This document shows, in pieces, positions 41,577 to 52,017 of a stretch of DNA of 64,000 bases. A program made the position numbers and the translations under genes. The stretch covers positions 168,175 to 232,174 of the forward strand of contig CAKOGP040002091.1 of the NCBI GenBank assembly GCA_933822405.4, given 5' to 3'. How positions within the stretch are numbered: the first letter of the stretch is position 1; each line of letters opens with the position of its first letter. The notes under the pieces are model-generated. The model made no database searches. It worked only from the letters and a program-made list of their open reading frames with translations, and had not been told where the DNA came from. This stretch comes from Cylindrotheca closterium (Eukaryota > Bacillariophyta > Bacillariophyceae > Bacillariales > Bacillariaceae).

Positions 41577-41759
41577 TTAGATCCTGGGACCAATCCCGTG
41601 CACAGAATCCCGTGGAATGCGCCCAAAGAATATGATTCCCAATGCGACGGTACCGTAAACCAGTCCATACTTGGTCCAGCCAAACGCGATAGAGAGAGGA
41701 TATAAGATTCGCCGTAAGTGATAATCATCGTACAGAATGTCGTCGATTGATTCATTCAT
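41577..41759 (-). CDS. 60-aa single-helix protein, possibly organellar
   Basis: MNESIDDILYDDYHLRRILY starts at the ATG at 41759. One transmembrane segment follows (GLVYGTVALGIIFFG) and a short basic tail ends in RDSVHGIGPRI. The frame extends upstream only to a GTG. The composition (acidic N-terminus, single helix, basic C-terminus) is reminiscent of small accessory subunits of mitochondrial or plastid membrane complexes, but that is a guess. It lies 99 bp upstream of the TPR gene on the same strand. Confidence 0.4.
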   Translation of the reverse strand: MNESIDDILYDDYHLRRILYPLSIAFGWTKYGLVYGTVALGIIFFGRIPRDSVHGIGPRI

Positions 41760-42553
41760 TCGGACAAAAGAACGCACGCTGCTATGTCAAATAAATAGTA
41801 ATTGGACAAGCAATCCCGAGAGCAAGAAACGCCTCCATGCAATACTTGTTTTGATTTTCGGCCGAATTGCTTCTTTCGTTTTCTTAATGATTTTTTGGTT
41901 CGGACGAACTGCTTCTTTCGTTTCTTTGTCTCTGAGACATGCTATGGTCGCCGCTTCCCCCGGGAAACGGTATTGGGACGCGCCGGAATATCGAATTTCA
42001 TTCCTGATATTTCCCAAGCTATCATCAATACTCCGACACGAAAGGAAAATGAATTAGTGAAAGAGATTTTAGAGAAAGTACAACCAGCGTGGAGTCACCT
42101 AGACCATCTTTCTGACAAGGCCAGTGATACATACACTAATAGCATGACCCCCGTTTCTTTTTCTGCTCTCTGCTCTTTTGAATTCTAAACATCTATTACA
42201 ATGTATAATCATTCGTTGTCACTGTTTCGGGAGATCCGCCATGTCAATGTCAAGCATGCAAGCGCAAATATGGAGTGACGAAAATTGAGCCATTCTTGGT
42301 ATATGTTATGGGGTTAATATATTTCCGACTTACGATCTATCGCTTAGCTAAGCTACCCCTGACCCCAAATTCACACGTCATTACAGGAGTATGCCCTTGA
42401 TCATTAGTACCAAAGTTGGAGTCTGATGTAGTCCTAGTTGTCTATTTGTGATATTCTACATTTTAAAATTGTCGTTTGCACATAGTGAGAAGTCATGATG
42501 CTGCTGCTCTTGAACATGGTTAGCGTGCTGATATTTTTATACAAACCGATGAG
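41760..42553. other. Intergenic with a 42-bp-spaced direct repeat
   Basis: Two 26-bp copies differing at three positions begin at 41857 and 41899 (TTCGGCCGAATTGCTTC and TTCGGACGAACTGCTTC, continuing alike). No supported gene; a frame here encodes only the repeat and flanking low-complexity sequence. Confidence 0.55.
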
Positions 42554-43165
42554 TCATGCTGCTCTTGCACATGGCCGGCGACCAGCTATCCTGGGTACTT
42601 TGTCTTCCGTTGGTTGGCTGTGGGAAGACTCTGACGACAAAATGGGGCAGGTCAGGGCTGCCGTTGTTGCCCTCGCATCGATTCCTTCGTTCTCTTCTTC
42701 TTCTTCTTCTTGGTAGAGGTATGCTTGTATGGCTTGATGGTCACGGTTGCCAATGACTTGAGCCCACAGTTGACTGCTTGCAGTGGTTTTAATGTATGCA
42801 TCCGAGATGGCCTGTACATCAATATCTCGATTCTCGTTCCATTGCATTTCTTGCTCATTCAATACTGCTGCGTACGCAGCCGTTCTTGTTTTCTTTTTAC
42901 TGATGGACCCCAGCGTTGTGTGTCCTTCAAGGCCTCGGGTACAATACCTTTGGCCATTCTTGGTTCCTCCGCATTCTTCCATTCTCTGTAGTACTTTAAA
43001 GCATCGTTGGGTGATTTTGTCCATGGCTTCTTCATCGTACCACGCAGCTGCGATCTCGCTAGGGGTATAACCCTCAAGGTTCAATGTTTCTACAATCTGA
43101 ACAGTTGGGTTGATGGTCACCCTTCTCTCAGGTGATGTTGCCAGTATCGGCTTTGGTCGGTTCAT
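42554..43165 (-). CDS. Diatom-typical RGLE-motif protein family, copy 1
   Basis: 203 aa from the ATG at 43165, chosen because copies 2 and 3 also have short N-termini before the V-T-I/M-N motif. Conserved core: GYTPSEIAAAWYDEEAMDKI, QRCFKVLQRMEECG, YCTRGLEGHTTLGSISKKKT, AAVLNEQEMQWNENRDI and SSQLWAQVIGNRDHQAIQAY, then an acidic run and a C-terminal RAA. The pattern (E-I-x-A-x-W-Y, RGLE, VL-x-EQ-x-x-W) matches a family I know only as abundant and uncharacterised in diatoms. It has no catalytic motif, signal peptide or membrane segment. The gene stands alone in sparse DNA, facing the same way as copy 2 1.3 kb away. Function unknown. Confidence 0.8.
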   Translation of the reverse strand: MNRPKPILATSPERRVTINPTVQIVETLNLEGYTPSEIAAAWYDEEAMDKITQRCFKVLQRMEECGGTKNGQRYCTRGLEGHTTLGSISKKKTRTAAYAAVLNEQEMQWNENRDIDVQAISDAYIKTTASSQLWAQVIGNRDHQAIQAYLYQEEEEEENEGIDARATTAALTCPILSSESSHSQPTEDKVPRIAGRRPCARAA

Positions 43166-43784
43166 TTTGTTTTTACCGTTTGTTGATGTGGGGGCACGTA
43201 CCGGGATATGTGGAATTGCGGATTTGCTTGAGCGGTGAACGGAAATTGAAAATCGCCACATCATCAAAATCCGGTCAGAAATTTACGATATTCCATTTGT
43301 TCGTCAAAGGAAAATCTTATTTATGACCATCGAACGCCCTTCTTTCACAAAATAAATATTAATATTTTGGTGTGAAGAGTGAGTCAACAAACAGAGGCTA
43401 CCTTCTGCTCAGGTGATAAATTCATACCCTACGAAAGCTGCAGCTAAGCACCACTTGAAGTGCGATAGTCAATCCGATGACGGGAAATGAAAAGCAAGGC
43501 CTGATTGATAATAAAATAATGCACAATTAACCATCCGGAGCCACCCAGCCCAGAGCGGCAACTGACAGTTGAGGAAGGGTGGTGTGCGGCATTTGATACC
43601 CACAATAGTAATCCCTTCAAGTGCCCTGACACGAGAAACGAAAGCACATTAGTGGTATTCAAAAGGAGAGAGATGCCAATTTGGTCCCTGTATTCATCTC
43701 CCCATCAAAGAATCTGCTTGCTGGGCAGTCATCACCAGTTGATTCACAGGTCATTCTCTAAGCGATCGAAAAACAACCTTCTGC

Positions 43785-44105
43785 ATGCTCCTGCTGCAAC
43801 TCCTCGTCATGAGAACCACTGCTTTTGCACCCCAAAACATCGTTATCGTAGACAACTATGCTAAATATAATTTCTTCGTAACACTGCTGCCTAACCTAGC
43901 AGGAGTACTAGTAGCCTACCTTGTTGTATCGCTCATCTTTCGTCATCACGAAGACAAATGTCATTCCGCCCATCAGGCAGGTTCGGGAGTAATTAAGGGT
44001 GACCACCACGAGCCGATTTTGTGTCGATATATATGTACGCAATTCAGTAAATGCAATAGGGACGGCCGGGAAAATCAATATTTACTCCCAAGAATTGTAT
44101 GCTAA
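43785..44105 (+). CDS. Doubtful small ORF with plastid-type signal peptide
   Basis: 106 aa. The N-terminus MLLLQLLVMRTTAFAPQNIV is a short signal-like segment ending in A-F-A-P, the core of the diatom plastid motif. A single transmembrane helix follows (LLPNLAGVLVAYLVVSLIF). The remainder is Cys/His-containing and unremarkable, and its last part lies over one arm of an inverted repeat. It could be a genuine small plastid membrane protein, a 5' exon with the rest lost, or chance. Confidence 0.3.
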   Translation: MLLLQLLVMRTTAFAPQNIVIVDNYAKYNFFVTLLPNLAGVLVAYLVVSLIFRHHEDKCHSAHQAGSGVIKGDHHEPILCRYICTQFSKCNRDGRENQYLLPRIVC

Positions 44106-44124
44106 ATGTCTATTTCCCGGCCGT
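44062..44124. repeat. 12-bp perfect inverted repeat
   Basis: ACGGCCGGGAAA (44062-44073) and TTTCCCGGCCGT (44113-44124) with 39 nt between them. Confidence 0.75.
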
Positions 44125-44414
44125 TCTAGTGACTGTCCCGGAATCCATCGACTTTTGTGGAAACCAAAAGTGGCACTCAGGTACATTATCATACTGATCC
44201 TACATACGCGAAAAAGGTACTAGAAAAGGCGGATCAGAATTTCTGATCGATTGATTGATTTTAATTCGAAGGGATCAACGAAGGCATTATTGGAGAAGTC
44301 GCTAGGTCGCCAAAGGGGTATTAGCGCAAGGTTTCGGAGAAAGGAAATGACTTTTTTGTGAAAAGAAACTTCCGCAGTCAAGCATCTTCCAATGCAATAG
44401 TGTTGCCTAAAATG

Positions 44415-44437
44415 GTGTGTTATGATGTGTTATGATG
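44415..44437. repeat. TGTTATGATG tandem repeat in the 3' flank of family copy 2
   Basis: The tandem TGTTATGATG is the reverse complement of the repeat that follows copy 3 (63278-63306), at a similar distance from each stop codon. Confidence 0.65.
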
Positions 44438-44467
44438 CCTCAAACTGGTTTATTGAGCCGGGACTCA

Positions 44468-45037
44468 TCATGCCGCCCTTGCACCTTGATGGACGATGCT
44501 ACCCACATTCTTCAGCGTTATTTTTTGGCTGCCGGGACTCTTTAGAGCAGAGGTTGAAACTGTTGTAGTAGTCGCATCAACCTCTTCGTCCTTTTCTTCA
44601 TCTTGGTAGAGGTAGGCTTCTATGGCGTGGTGGTCACGGTTGCCAATGACTTGAGCCCACATTTGGCTGCTTGAGCTAACTTTTCTGTATGCATCTGAAA
44701 TGGCTTGAAAATCAACATCCTTATTCTCGTTCCATCGCTTCTCTTGTTCGTCAAGAACTGCTGAGAACGCAGCTGCTCTTGTTTTCTTTTTACTAATGGA
44801 CCCCAGCGCAGTGTGTCCTTCAAGGCCTCGCGTGCAGTACTTTTTTTTGCCGTTCTTGGTTTTTCCATATTCCATTCTTTGAAGCACTTTGAAACATCGC
44901 TCGGTGATTTTCTTCATTTCTTCTTCATCATACCATGAAGCTGCGATCTCGCTAGCGGTAAAGTCGTTAACGTGCAATATTTCTACAACCTCGACAGATT
45001 CGTTCATGGTAACTCCTTTCTTCTGCATGATTATCAT
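44468..45037 (-). CDS. Diatom-typical RGLE-motif protein family, copy 2
   Basis: 189 aa. The core is as in copy 1: FTASEIAASWYDEEEMKKIT, RCFKVLQRME, YCTRGLEGHTALGSISKKKT, SAVLDEQEKRWNENKDVDFQ, SSQMWAQVIGNRDHHAIEAY, an acidic run, then a Thr/Ser/Lys tail ending GARAA. It lacks the ECGG of copies 1 and 3 (it has EYGK). The tail ALKSPGSQK matches ALKSPVSQK of copy 3, so copies 2 and 3 are the closer pair by tail and 3' flank. The frame is intact. Confidence 0.8.
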   Translation of the reverse strand: MIIMQKKGVTMNESVEVVEILHVNDFTASEIAASWYDEEEMKKITERCFKVLQRMEYGKTKNGKKKYCTRGLEGHTALGSISKKKTRAAAFSAVLDEQEKRWNENKDVDFQAISDAYRKVSSSSQMWAQVIGNRDHHAIEAYLYQDEEKDEEVDATTTTVSTSALKSPGSQKITLKNVGSIVHQGARAA

Positions 45038-46199
45038 AGCTTACTGTGATTGATTTGTGTTTTCTGATAGTTGTGAGCCATAGATTTTTAAAAAAATTGG
45101 ATTTGAGGACAAAATGCCAAGTTCTTTTGAGTCACGAAATTCAAAAACGCCGAAACTATATACTATCGGAATGAATCGGTTCAGTTCCAATGTCGAAACA
45201 TTTGCTCATTCTGTTCGGTCACAAAGTACAATACCTCGCACAATATGCGATAAATCACTTCGATGTGGGGAAATTAAAAGCACGGGTGATAGAGACGATG
45301 ATTTTGATCTGGATCAGCGGAGGGGGGACGCTACAACAGTCGGACATTCTGAGTTCTGAGACTCCCAAGGGGTCATAACAATGTTGTCTCCATAGTGGGA
45401 TCCGGAGAAACGAATTGTATTACCTCGAGAAACGACGTGCTATTGCCAGTACGGTACCAATCCTGGCATTCGTCTCCTCATGAAAGTACATAGCTACGTG
45501 TGCAGCCACTTGAGCCACCCCCCTCTGTAAGTAGAAGCAACTTATTTTTACCTTGAATAAGTTTATCATCATGAGCATGTCGAATAAAGGGAGCAGTGTC
45601 ACTGCTCTTCTGCCCTAGTCTATTTCGTTGACAACGAAGAAATGTGCGGAGGATCATGACAAGTGCCAAAAATCCACTAGAGAAGTAAGAGAGGCAGCGA
45701 GGCAGTCGATTTTGTATCGATAAGCTGATAATTCAGAAGAGGCATCGGCGGTTCTTGGAATTGAATTTTGCGCCCAATGCCTTGGTGGGAACCGATTTGG
45801 CAATCGCTTCTCTCCTTCAATCAATCCTATTGATCATAACGGTCCTGTGCCGGTACGTTCGTTTGTATGCGGTACAACGTGGACCAGGACGAGCACAAAA
45901 AGGTACTAGGAAAGTCGGTCATTGCGCAGTAAAAAGGAGACATCAAACCAATGAAAACACAACTCAATTGAAGTGACCGTTGGATTGGTATCTGTAGTCT
46001 TTCTTGCAACAACACCAGCCAATATTATAAACGGGATAACCTTCTACAAAACTATTTAAGGCATAACCTGCACTGTCCATTGAGGGGGACGAACTGGAAT
46101 ATATCTGTGAATGTTGCCAAAGAAATCAAAGCAGTTCATACAATTTTCTTACAACTAGCGCCAAGACCACACAAACACAGTATAATAAAATAAACAACA
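45038..46199. other. Intergenic, no supported gene
   Basis: About 1.16 kb between divergent genes, containing degenerate fragments similar to the copy 1/copy 2 spacer (near 45700-45730 and 45890-45920). Frames are short and low in information. Confidence 0.5.
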
Positions 46200-49100
46200 A
46201 TGTCATCCTCTCCCTCTCCTGGTAGAAGGAGTGGACGAGGCGGGAGAGGACGGGGAAGAGGCAGAGGAGGCCGTCGGGGGGGAAGGGGTCGTTCCAACAA
46301 TCGGCGATCTGACAGCAATCGAAACAGCTCCAACAGCCAGGATGAAGCCTTGAGTATGCCAGAGATGAAAGATGAGGTGAGGGAAGAAGGTTTTCTATTG
46401 TCGGCTTCGTTTTCCAATGGTTAAATTGTGTTTCTCACGCTATTGTGTTCGTTCGTAACGTGAAATACAGGAGGTCCTGATCTCCTTTATGCCTTATCTG
46501 AAGGGTGACAATACAGAGGCAACGGTGATCCACGAGCTATATCAGAAGAAGAATGATCAGAAATCCTTCGTTTCAGCGGCGAGAGACTTTCTAGCACGTG
46601 AAGAGGAACGAAGAAAGACAGGGGTAACACCGCAGCCATCATCTAAGCCTGTCGGAAACAACTCTGTTCCAGCATTGAATAGATCACTTCCCCAGATTCC
46701 TTCTGTTCAACCAATTACCACACAAAATAGTATGTCAGGTCCATGGTCGCAAGTAAGAGGACAAACTGGAATACCACAGAAGAGCGTGATGCCTATGGGT
46801 CCCATTGTCAATGATATGGCGTCACTAGAACAGAACATGGCCAGTTTGCTAGCAGATGACGATGACCCAATTGTATCAATGCCCAATCGCCAACTGAACC
46901 CAACAAATGATGGGTCTGTATTTGGACGTGCAGCCAATGGTATGGCTGGCAATACGATTACATCGATACTCGGCCCTCCACCTGGGTCCCGTCCAATGAA
47001 CCATCCAGGACCACCACCAGGGCAACAGAACTTTGGATTTGGAAGCCAGAATGATCAGCGACCTCTTCCTATCACCCCTCCGCGGAATAACAGTGCTTTT
47101 CCACCAAGGCCTGCCGCTCCAGGTCTGCCTCTCTCTTCAATTTTTCCAGCATCCAATCCGCCGCCATCGAACCCCATCAACTCTCACCTTCCATTCCTTC
47201 AACAACCCAAGCAACAGCTACTGCCTCCTGGACGCCCCATACATGCAGACGGCTGGAATCAGAAAAATCCCCCAGGCATGCTAGAAACAAATTCCCGTCC
47301 GCCACCAGACCAAACTCCTGAAAAGACTGGCACCAACGATGCTAGTACCATGCAAACACCGCCACCCAATGCCAATGCTAATCCCGACCCTCCCAAATCT
47401 ACCAAGAAAGAATATCAACCAAGACGCTTGTGGACGCAGCTGGACGACCAACCAGGTAAAATTCTCGCCAACGATGTCCCGAATCATTTCATGGGCAATG
47501 TCTTGGACTTACGTCCGCGACAAGAACTGAAAGCGCAATGGATGCTACCTCTAGGGTTCCTCCGTAATCGAGCAACGGAGAAGGACATGGAAGTCACATC
47601 CCTTCGGGACCTCCTGAAAGGTTTGGCAGTCGGACTCTTCCGTCGCGGGTGTACTGAAAATGGTTCCCAAGCATCCATCGTCTCGAAGGAAGTACTGACA
47701 CCGGTTGGAGAGTCTCGATCCGACTACCCATTCCAATTGATTCAAAATGATATGGTTGTCGGAACAGTTCCATTCTACTCACCAAGAACACCTGGCCATG
47801 TTGTCTTCCGGTTATACTGGCAAGATGAGCCATTGCACACCCTCGCTACCGGTCCGACTCTTAATGTTCGAGTTCGGGAAAACGACTTTGAAGCTACCAT
47901 TCGATTCATCCTATCCAATTTCAAGGGCAAGAAAGTCAATCCCACAAGTTTATCTTCTTTGAATTCGCTTGCGTTGGTACTAGAACACTTCTCATTGACA
48001 CCGCACATGTCACCTCACAGTGCCCAACAAAAGCTTGATGGATCTGGTAGGGCTGTGTGGGGATGCATATGCGAAGCACGGAAAGTGGTAGATGCCTGTG
48101 CATCCGAATACCAGAAGACAATTGTCAAGCTAGAGAAGATGGAAGAAGGAGTGGAAGAAATCAAAGCAATCGTCGAAGCCGAGCAAGAAGAAAAAGATAA
48201 GGCACACGAGCAAAAAGGCGGCGATGCTCACGCGGGCGAGGCGGACAAAGAACCAGAAGAGCCTTCAGAAAACGAATTGGAATTCAAGGAAAAGCTTCGG
48301 GCTCTGATGAGTGGCCGAGCTTCATGCGAGAGAAAATGGAGAGACTCGCAATTGGCGTTCTCATCCATACTTAGAGCTATTGTGACAAACCCAATGCTTG
48401 GTATGGTTCTTCGTCGCGAACTGATTACAAAGATGAAATTAGAGTACGAACTCTGGTGTCCTCTTTGTGAAGAGTTTGCAGTTCCTGGGGAAACTGAAGG
48501 ACAAATGTGGTATGAACCACTTCGTGATATGCCGAACACCGTAACGGCGGAGCACTTTCGTCTTTGCAACGAAGCTAGATCGAAGATGCAGCAACGAATT
48601 CTTGGATTTGATCCGAATCCTTCGACCATGGAGCAAGTCTTGTATCCGGGTCGTGGAAGAAACCGCCCCATGGACCCTGGCGCAGTGAACGTTTTCAACC
48701 AACTGTCCAGCGCAATGGGAAAGCTGTACCAAGATGTATACCAAACGGCAGATCGAATTCTCCGTCAGCGCGAGATGATCAGGTCACAAACAGAGAGATT
48801 TGTGGAACTTAGCAAATGCTTTCCACCTGGTACAAGTGTTGCGGTTTTCGGTTCCTCGGCGAATGGCTTTGGGTAAGTACTTTCGAATATCTGTGGAGGC
48901 GCATCCAATGATCAATATCCCTCACACAAGCGCTTCATCCATATAGTTCTCCTAAGTCGGATCTCGACATGTGTTTGCAAATCCCAGATGGAGCACAAAT
49001 TACTTCGGAAGAAGATCCGACGGGCTCCATTATGATGGCAAAGCTAGCGGAAGTCCTGGAGCAAAACGGAATGCTAGAAGTTGACACAGCCCGTTTGACG

Positions 49101-50045
49101 GCCAGAATATCGGTGATTAAATTTAATTGTCCCAAGCCACCCGAGACACTTGCGGAAGGAGAAGAACCGTTGATGGAATGTGATTTGTCGATGCGCAATC
49201 CTTTGGCAGTTTTGAATACCAGCTTGCTTCGCACCTATGCCGAGATCAACCCTGTTCCCCGTGTATTGGCAGCTGTCATCAAGCGCTGGGCAAAGGCTCG
49301 TGACATTAACAACCCTGCCCGTCACACCTTGAGTAGTTATGGATACATTCTGATGTTGCTTCATTTCTTGACCTTTCATGAACGATCCGGAAATGGGCTT
49401 GTCCTCTCGTTGACCAACGGGAAATCAAATCCTTCTCCATCACTGCCGCTGCTTCCAAACCTGCAATGGATGGATGCTTCGTGGCCAGAGCAGCCACCTG
49501 GAACACCCTACAAGGAGTATTCCGAAGTGCCAAAGCGTAAAATCAAGCATCCCTTGGAAGAGCGAGCAAGTGTCAACACCTTTTTCTACCGCCCCAATTC
49601 TGCCATGCTGAACAATCTACGGCGTATATTCCCAGGCCAAGATCTTTCCCTTGGAATTCTACTGGCCTCGTTCTTCCGCTATTATGCGTTTGAATTTGAT
49701 TACAAGCGCCATGTTGTGAGCTTGCATTCCAACGGGATCCATGGTGTCGTAGAGCGAGAAGTCAAAGCCGAACTCGATGGATGGCGGAACTACAGTGCAG
49801 CCTTGACCATTGAAGATCCATTCGAGACCTTTTATGATGTTGCCCATGTCCTTCGGGGTGGTTACTATCACCGAATTCGTCGCGAGTTTGCCGTCGCCTA
49901 TTCCAAGATTGCCGACATTGCTGCCGGAAAGACTACTGGAACCTGGAATGGCAAGGCTGTGGATTTGGCCCAAATGTCGGGGATGGAACTCATTGATTGG
50001 ATTTGCGAACCACTTCCAGACAAGGAAGAGGGCTCGACTGACTAG
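46200..50045 (+). CDS. Non-canonical poly(A) polymerase / terminal uridylyltransferase (three exons)
   Basis: Exons 46200-46376, 46471-48872 and 48947-50045 (GT-AG introns of 94 and 74 bp) give 1225 aa. Exon 1 encodes an RGG-type RNA-binding tract (RSGRGGRGRGRGRGGRRGGR). A long disordered Pro/Gln/Asn-rich region follows (about 90-340), then a structured middle (about 340-700). The nucleotidyltransferase core has VAVFGSSANGFGSPKSDLDM with the two metal-binding Asp (about 865 and 867), a third acidic site in LMECDLSM, and the PAP-associated region (VPRVLAAVIKRWAKARDIN, then LSSYGYILMLLHFL). This is the Cid1/TUT/GLD2 type, which adds U or A to RNA 3' ends. Which nucleotide is preferred cannot be told, because the discriminating His lies in the divergent C-terminal region. 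Confidence 0.9.
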
Positions 50046-50335
50046 TAGAATTTTAGAAGTTTAAAAATTACAAGCTATAGACTGCTCTTCTTTTTCTCTC
50101 CCATGTACTACCCTATTACTATCTTGTCTCTTCACCATTATTATTGCAATAAGTCGTGCTTGTGATTTCGACGACTCGACCGACTCTCCACTACTCACGC
50201 ACGAGGTCGAACCACTCCAACCATCATTTTTGATCAGACGGACTTGAGAAGCACAAAAAAAAAGATATCAGTACTGCACTTTCATTTCTCACAACATTAA
50301 GTCCCACCAGCTCCCCCCATCATTATACTATCAGT
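50046..50335. other. Intergenic: poly(A)-polymerase-like gene 3' flank and cystinosin-like promoter
   Basis: 290 bp, both neighbours on the plus strand. Pyrimidine-rich, with no element assigned. Confidence 0.4.
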
Positions 50336-51739
50336 ATGGACCCTCCTCCACCAATAGAAGAAGACACAAATTTTGACGAGGAACAGCACCAGCAGTATCG
50401 CGATGAGAAAACACCCTTGATTCGCCATGGCTCCCGAAAGACAGAGCCCCGACGACCATCGGCACAAGCCAAGACGGTCAAACAATTGAGCACCATTTCC
50501 GATTATTCTACCGGTGGTAAACGAAGTTTTGACGAGGGCGACGACGATGACAAGAGTCTATCCAACTATTCCATCGGAGGAGAATCCGTGACTTCGTTAA
50601 AGTCGTTGGCCACGGTATCGCTTGCCAATTTCCGAGAAGGTTTGCAGATTCCGTTTTACGACGAATCTGGCACGAGGGAAAAGATTGTTTGGGGTTTGGG
50701 ATCCCTCTGCATATTGGGAACTATTTTGGGTCTCATCATGCCCAAGAACATTTATCTTTTTGGAAAATGGTATCCCTATTACCGATGGGTCAGTTCCATT
50801 ATTGGATACAATTACTTTGTCTTGTGGAGTGTGTGCTTTTATCCACAAGTATTGCTGAATTACAGACGAAAGTCCACCCAAGGATTGAGCAGCGATTTTG
50901 CCATTTTGAATTTCATGGGATGGAGCTTTTACTCGGCCTACCTTGGGTCCATGTACTTTAACGACGAGATCAAACGCATGTATTCGGAGCGATTCGCCAA
51001 CGAATCGTCGTCGGTCCAGAGTAACGACGTTGCCTTTTCCTTCCATGCCATGATATTGAGTTTTATCTATTTGGTGCAGATCTTCTATTATGGAGAAGGT
51101 TTCTTTGCAGTATTTCATCTCAAGCTCACGACTTGGGTGTTGGTCCTTGGAATGGGATTGCCCAGCGCCATTGTGCCCGTTTTGATTCGGCTCGGGTATT
51201 TGTCCTATTCCAGATGGCTGGATTACTTTTACATTCTTTCCTTTTTCAAGATTTGCTGCACTTTGACAAAATATTCCAAACAAGTCATGTTGAACTTTAA
51301 GCGAAAATCCACCTCGGGATGGAACATTTGGTACAACTTTTTGGAGTGTTCTGGTGGCTCCCTCAGTATGCTTCAGATTGTTTTGGATGCGATGGATATG
51401 AATGATCTCACTGGAATCACTGGCAACATGGCCAAGTTTGCTCTTGGGTTTGCAACGCTATTCTTTGATGTGAGTGAACGAACAGTAGTAGTTGTGGTAA
51501 CGGCCAACTGAGTTTTATATCGTAGTACTCACATGTCATGCATTCCATGTCCACAGGGTATCTTCTTTACGCAGCATTACATTCTCTATCCACACAAGGA
51601 CGAAAGTGTCAACGATGATGCTGATAAAGAGGGAGGAATTCCACGGGTGATTGGGGCAGTACCAACTCACGTTCGGACGAATAGTAGGCTCCATGTCCCA
51701 GAAGACGGAATTGTCAACAAGGATTCCTTTGATGAATAA
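50336..51739 (+). CDS. Cystinosin-like PQ-loop transporter (two exons)
   Basis: Exons 50336-51469 and 51557-51739 (87-bp intron, GTGAGT...TCCACAG, phase 0) give 438 aa. An acidic cytosolic N-terminus of about 120 residues contains EKTPLIR, similar to a dileucine-type sorting signal. Seven transmembrane helices follow. The first PQ loop is canonical (CFYPQVLLNYRRKSTQGLSS). The second reads KYSKQVMLNFKRKSTSGWNI, with the Pro of the PQ pair replaced. The next helix has LECSGGSLSMLQI where human cystinosin has LLDFTGG. The exon-2 start FFDGIFFTQHYILYPHKDE matches the last helix of cystinosin. The likely role is proton-coupled export of cystine or a related amino acid from a lysosome- or vacuole-like compartment. 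Confidence 0.88.
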
Positions 51740-52017
51740 TGGTAAAGTTTGGTTGTTCAAGAAAGAAAATTAGAAGTGCCATTGTACCCATAATTCAGAG
51801 AAGGGCCCTACTTGTCCATAATTGCAGAGGCTACAGTACAATGCAGAGAATAGAGTAGAGGGCAGAATGCATGTGGTCGAGTCCATGAAGTGGGCCGGCT
51901 AAAAATCATGCATTAGCATTGTCGACTACTTCGACTGAAACAACAAGTTTGAACGACAGACTATATTTTTGAACTTTCAACTTATTGTGTCAAAATACAA
52001 TACTTACCCAACACACC

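Larger units (their letters stand above)
43166..44467. other. Gene-poor spacer between family copies 1 and 2
   Basis: 1.3 kb holding one doubtful small ORF (43785-44105), a 12-bp inverted repeat (44062-44124) and the repeat shared with the 3' flank of copy 3 (44415-44437). Words such as CGATTTTGTGTCGATA and AAAAAGGTACTAGAAAAG recur in slightly altered form in the spacer beyond copy 2 (near 45700 and 45897), which suggests segmental duplication. Confidence 0.5.

Noticed and set aside
41802..42188. 128-aa plus-strand frame
   Set aside because: It has no ATG at its start, and its first part is the 42-bp direct repeat. No targeting signal or domain.
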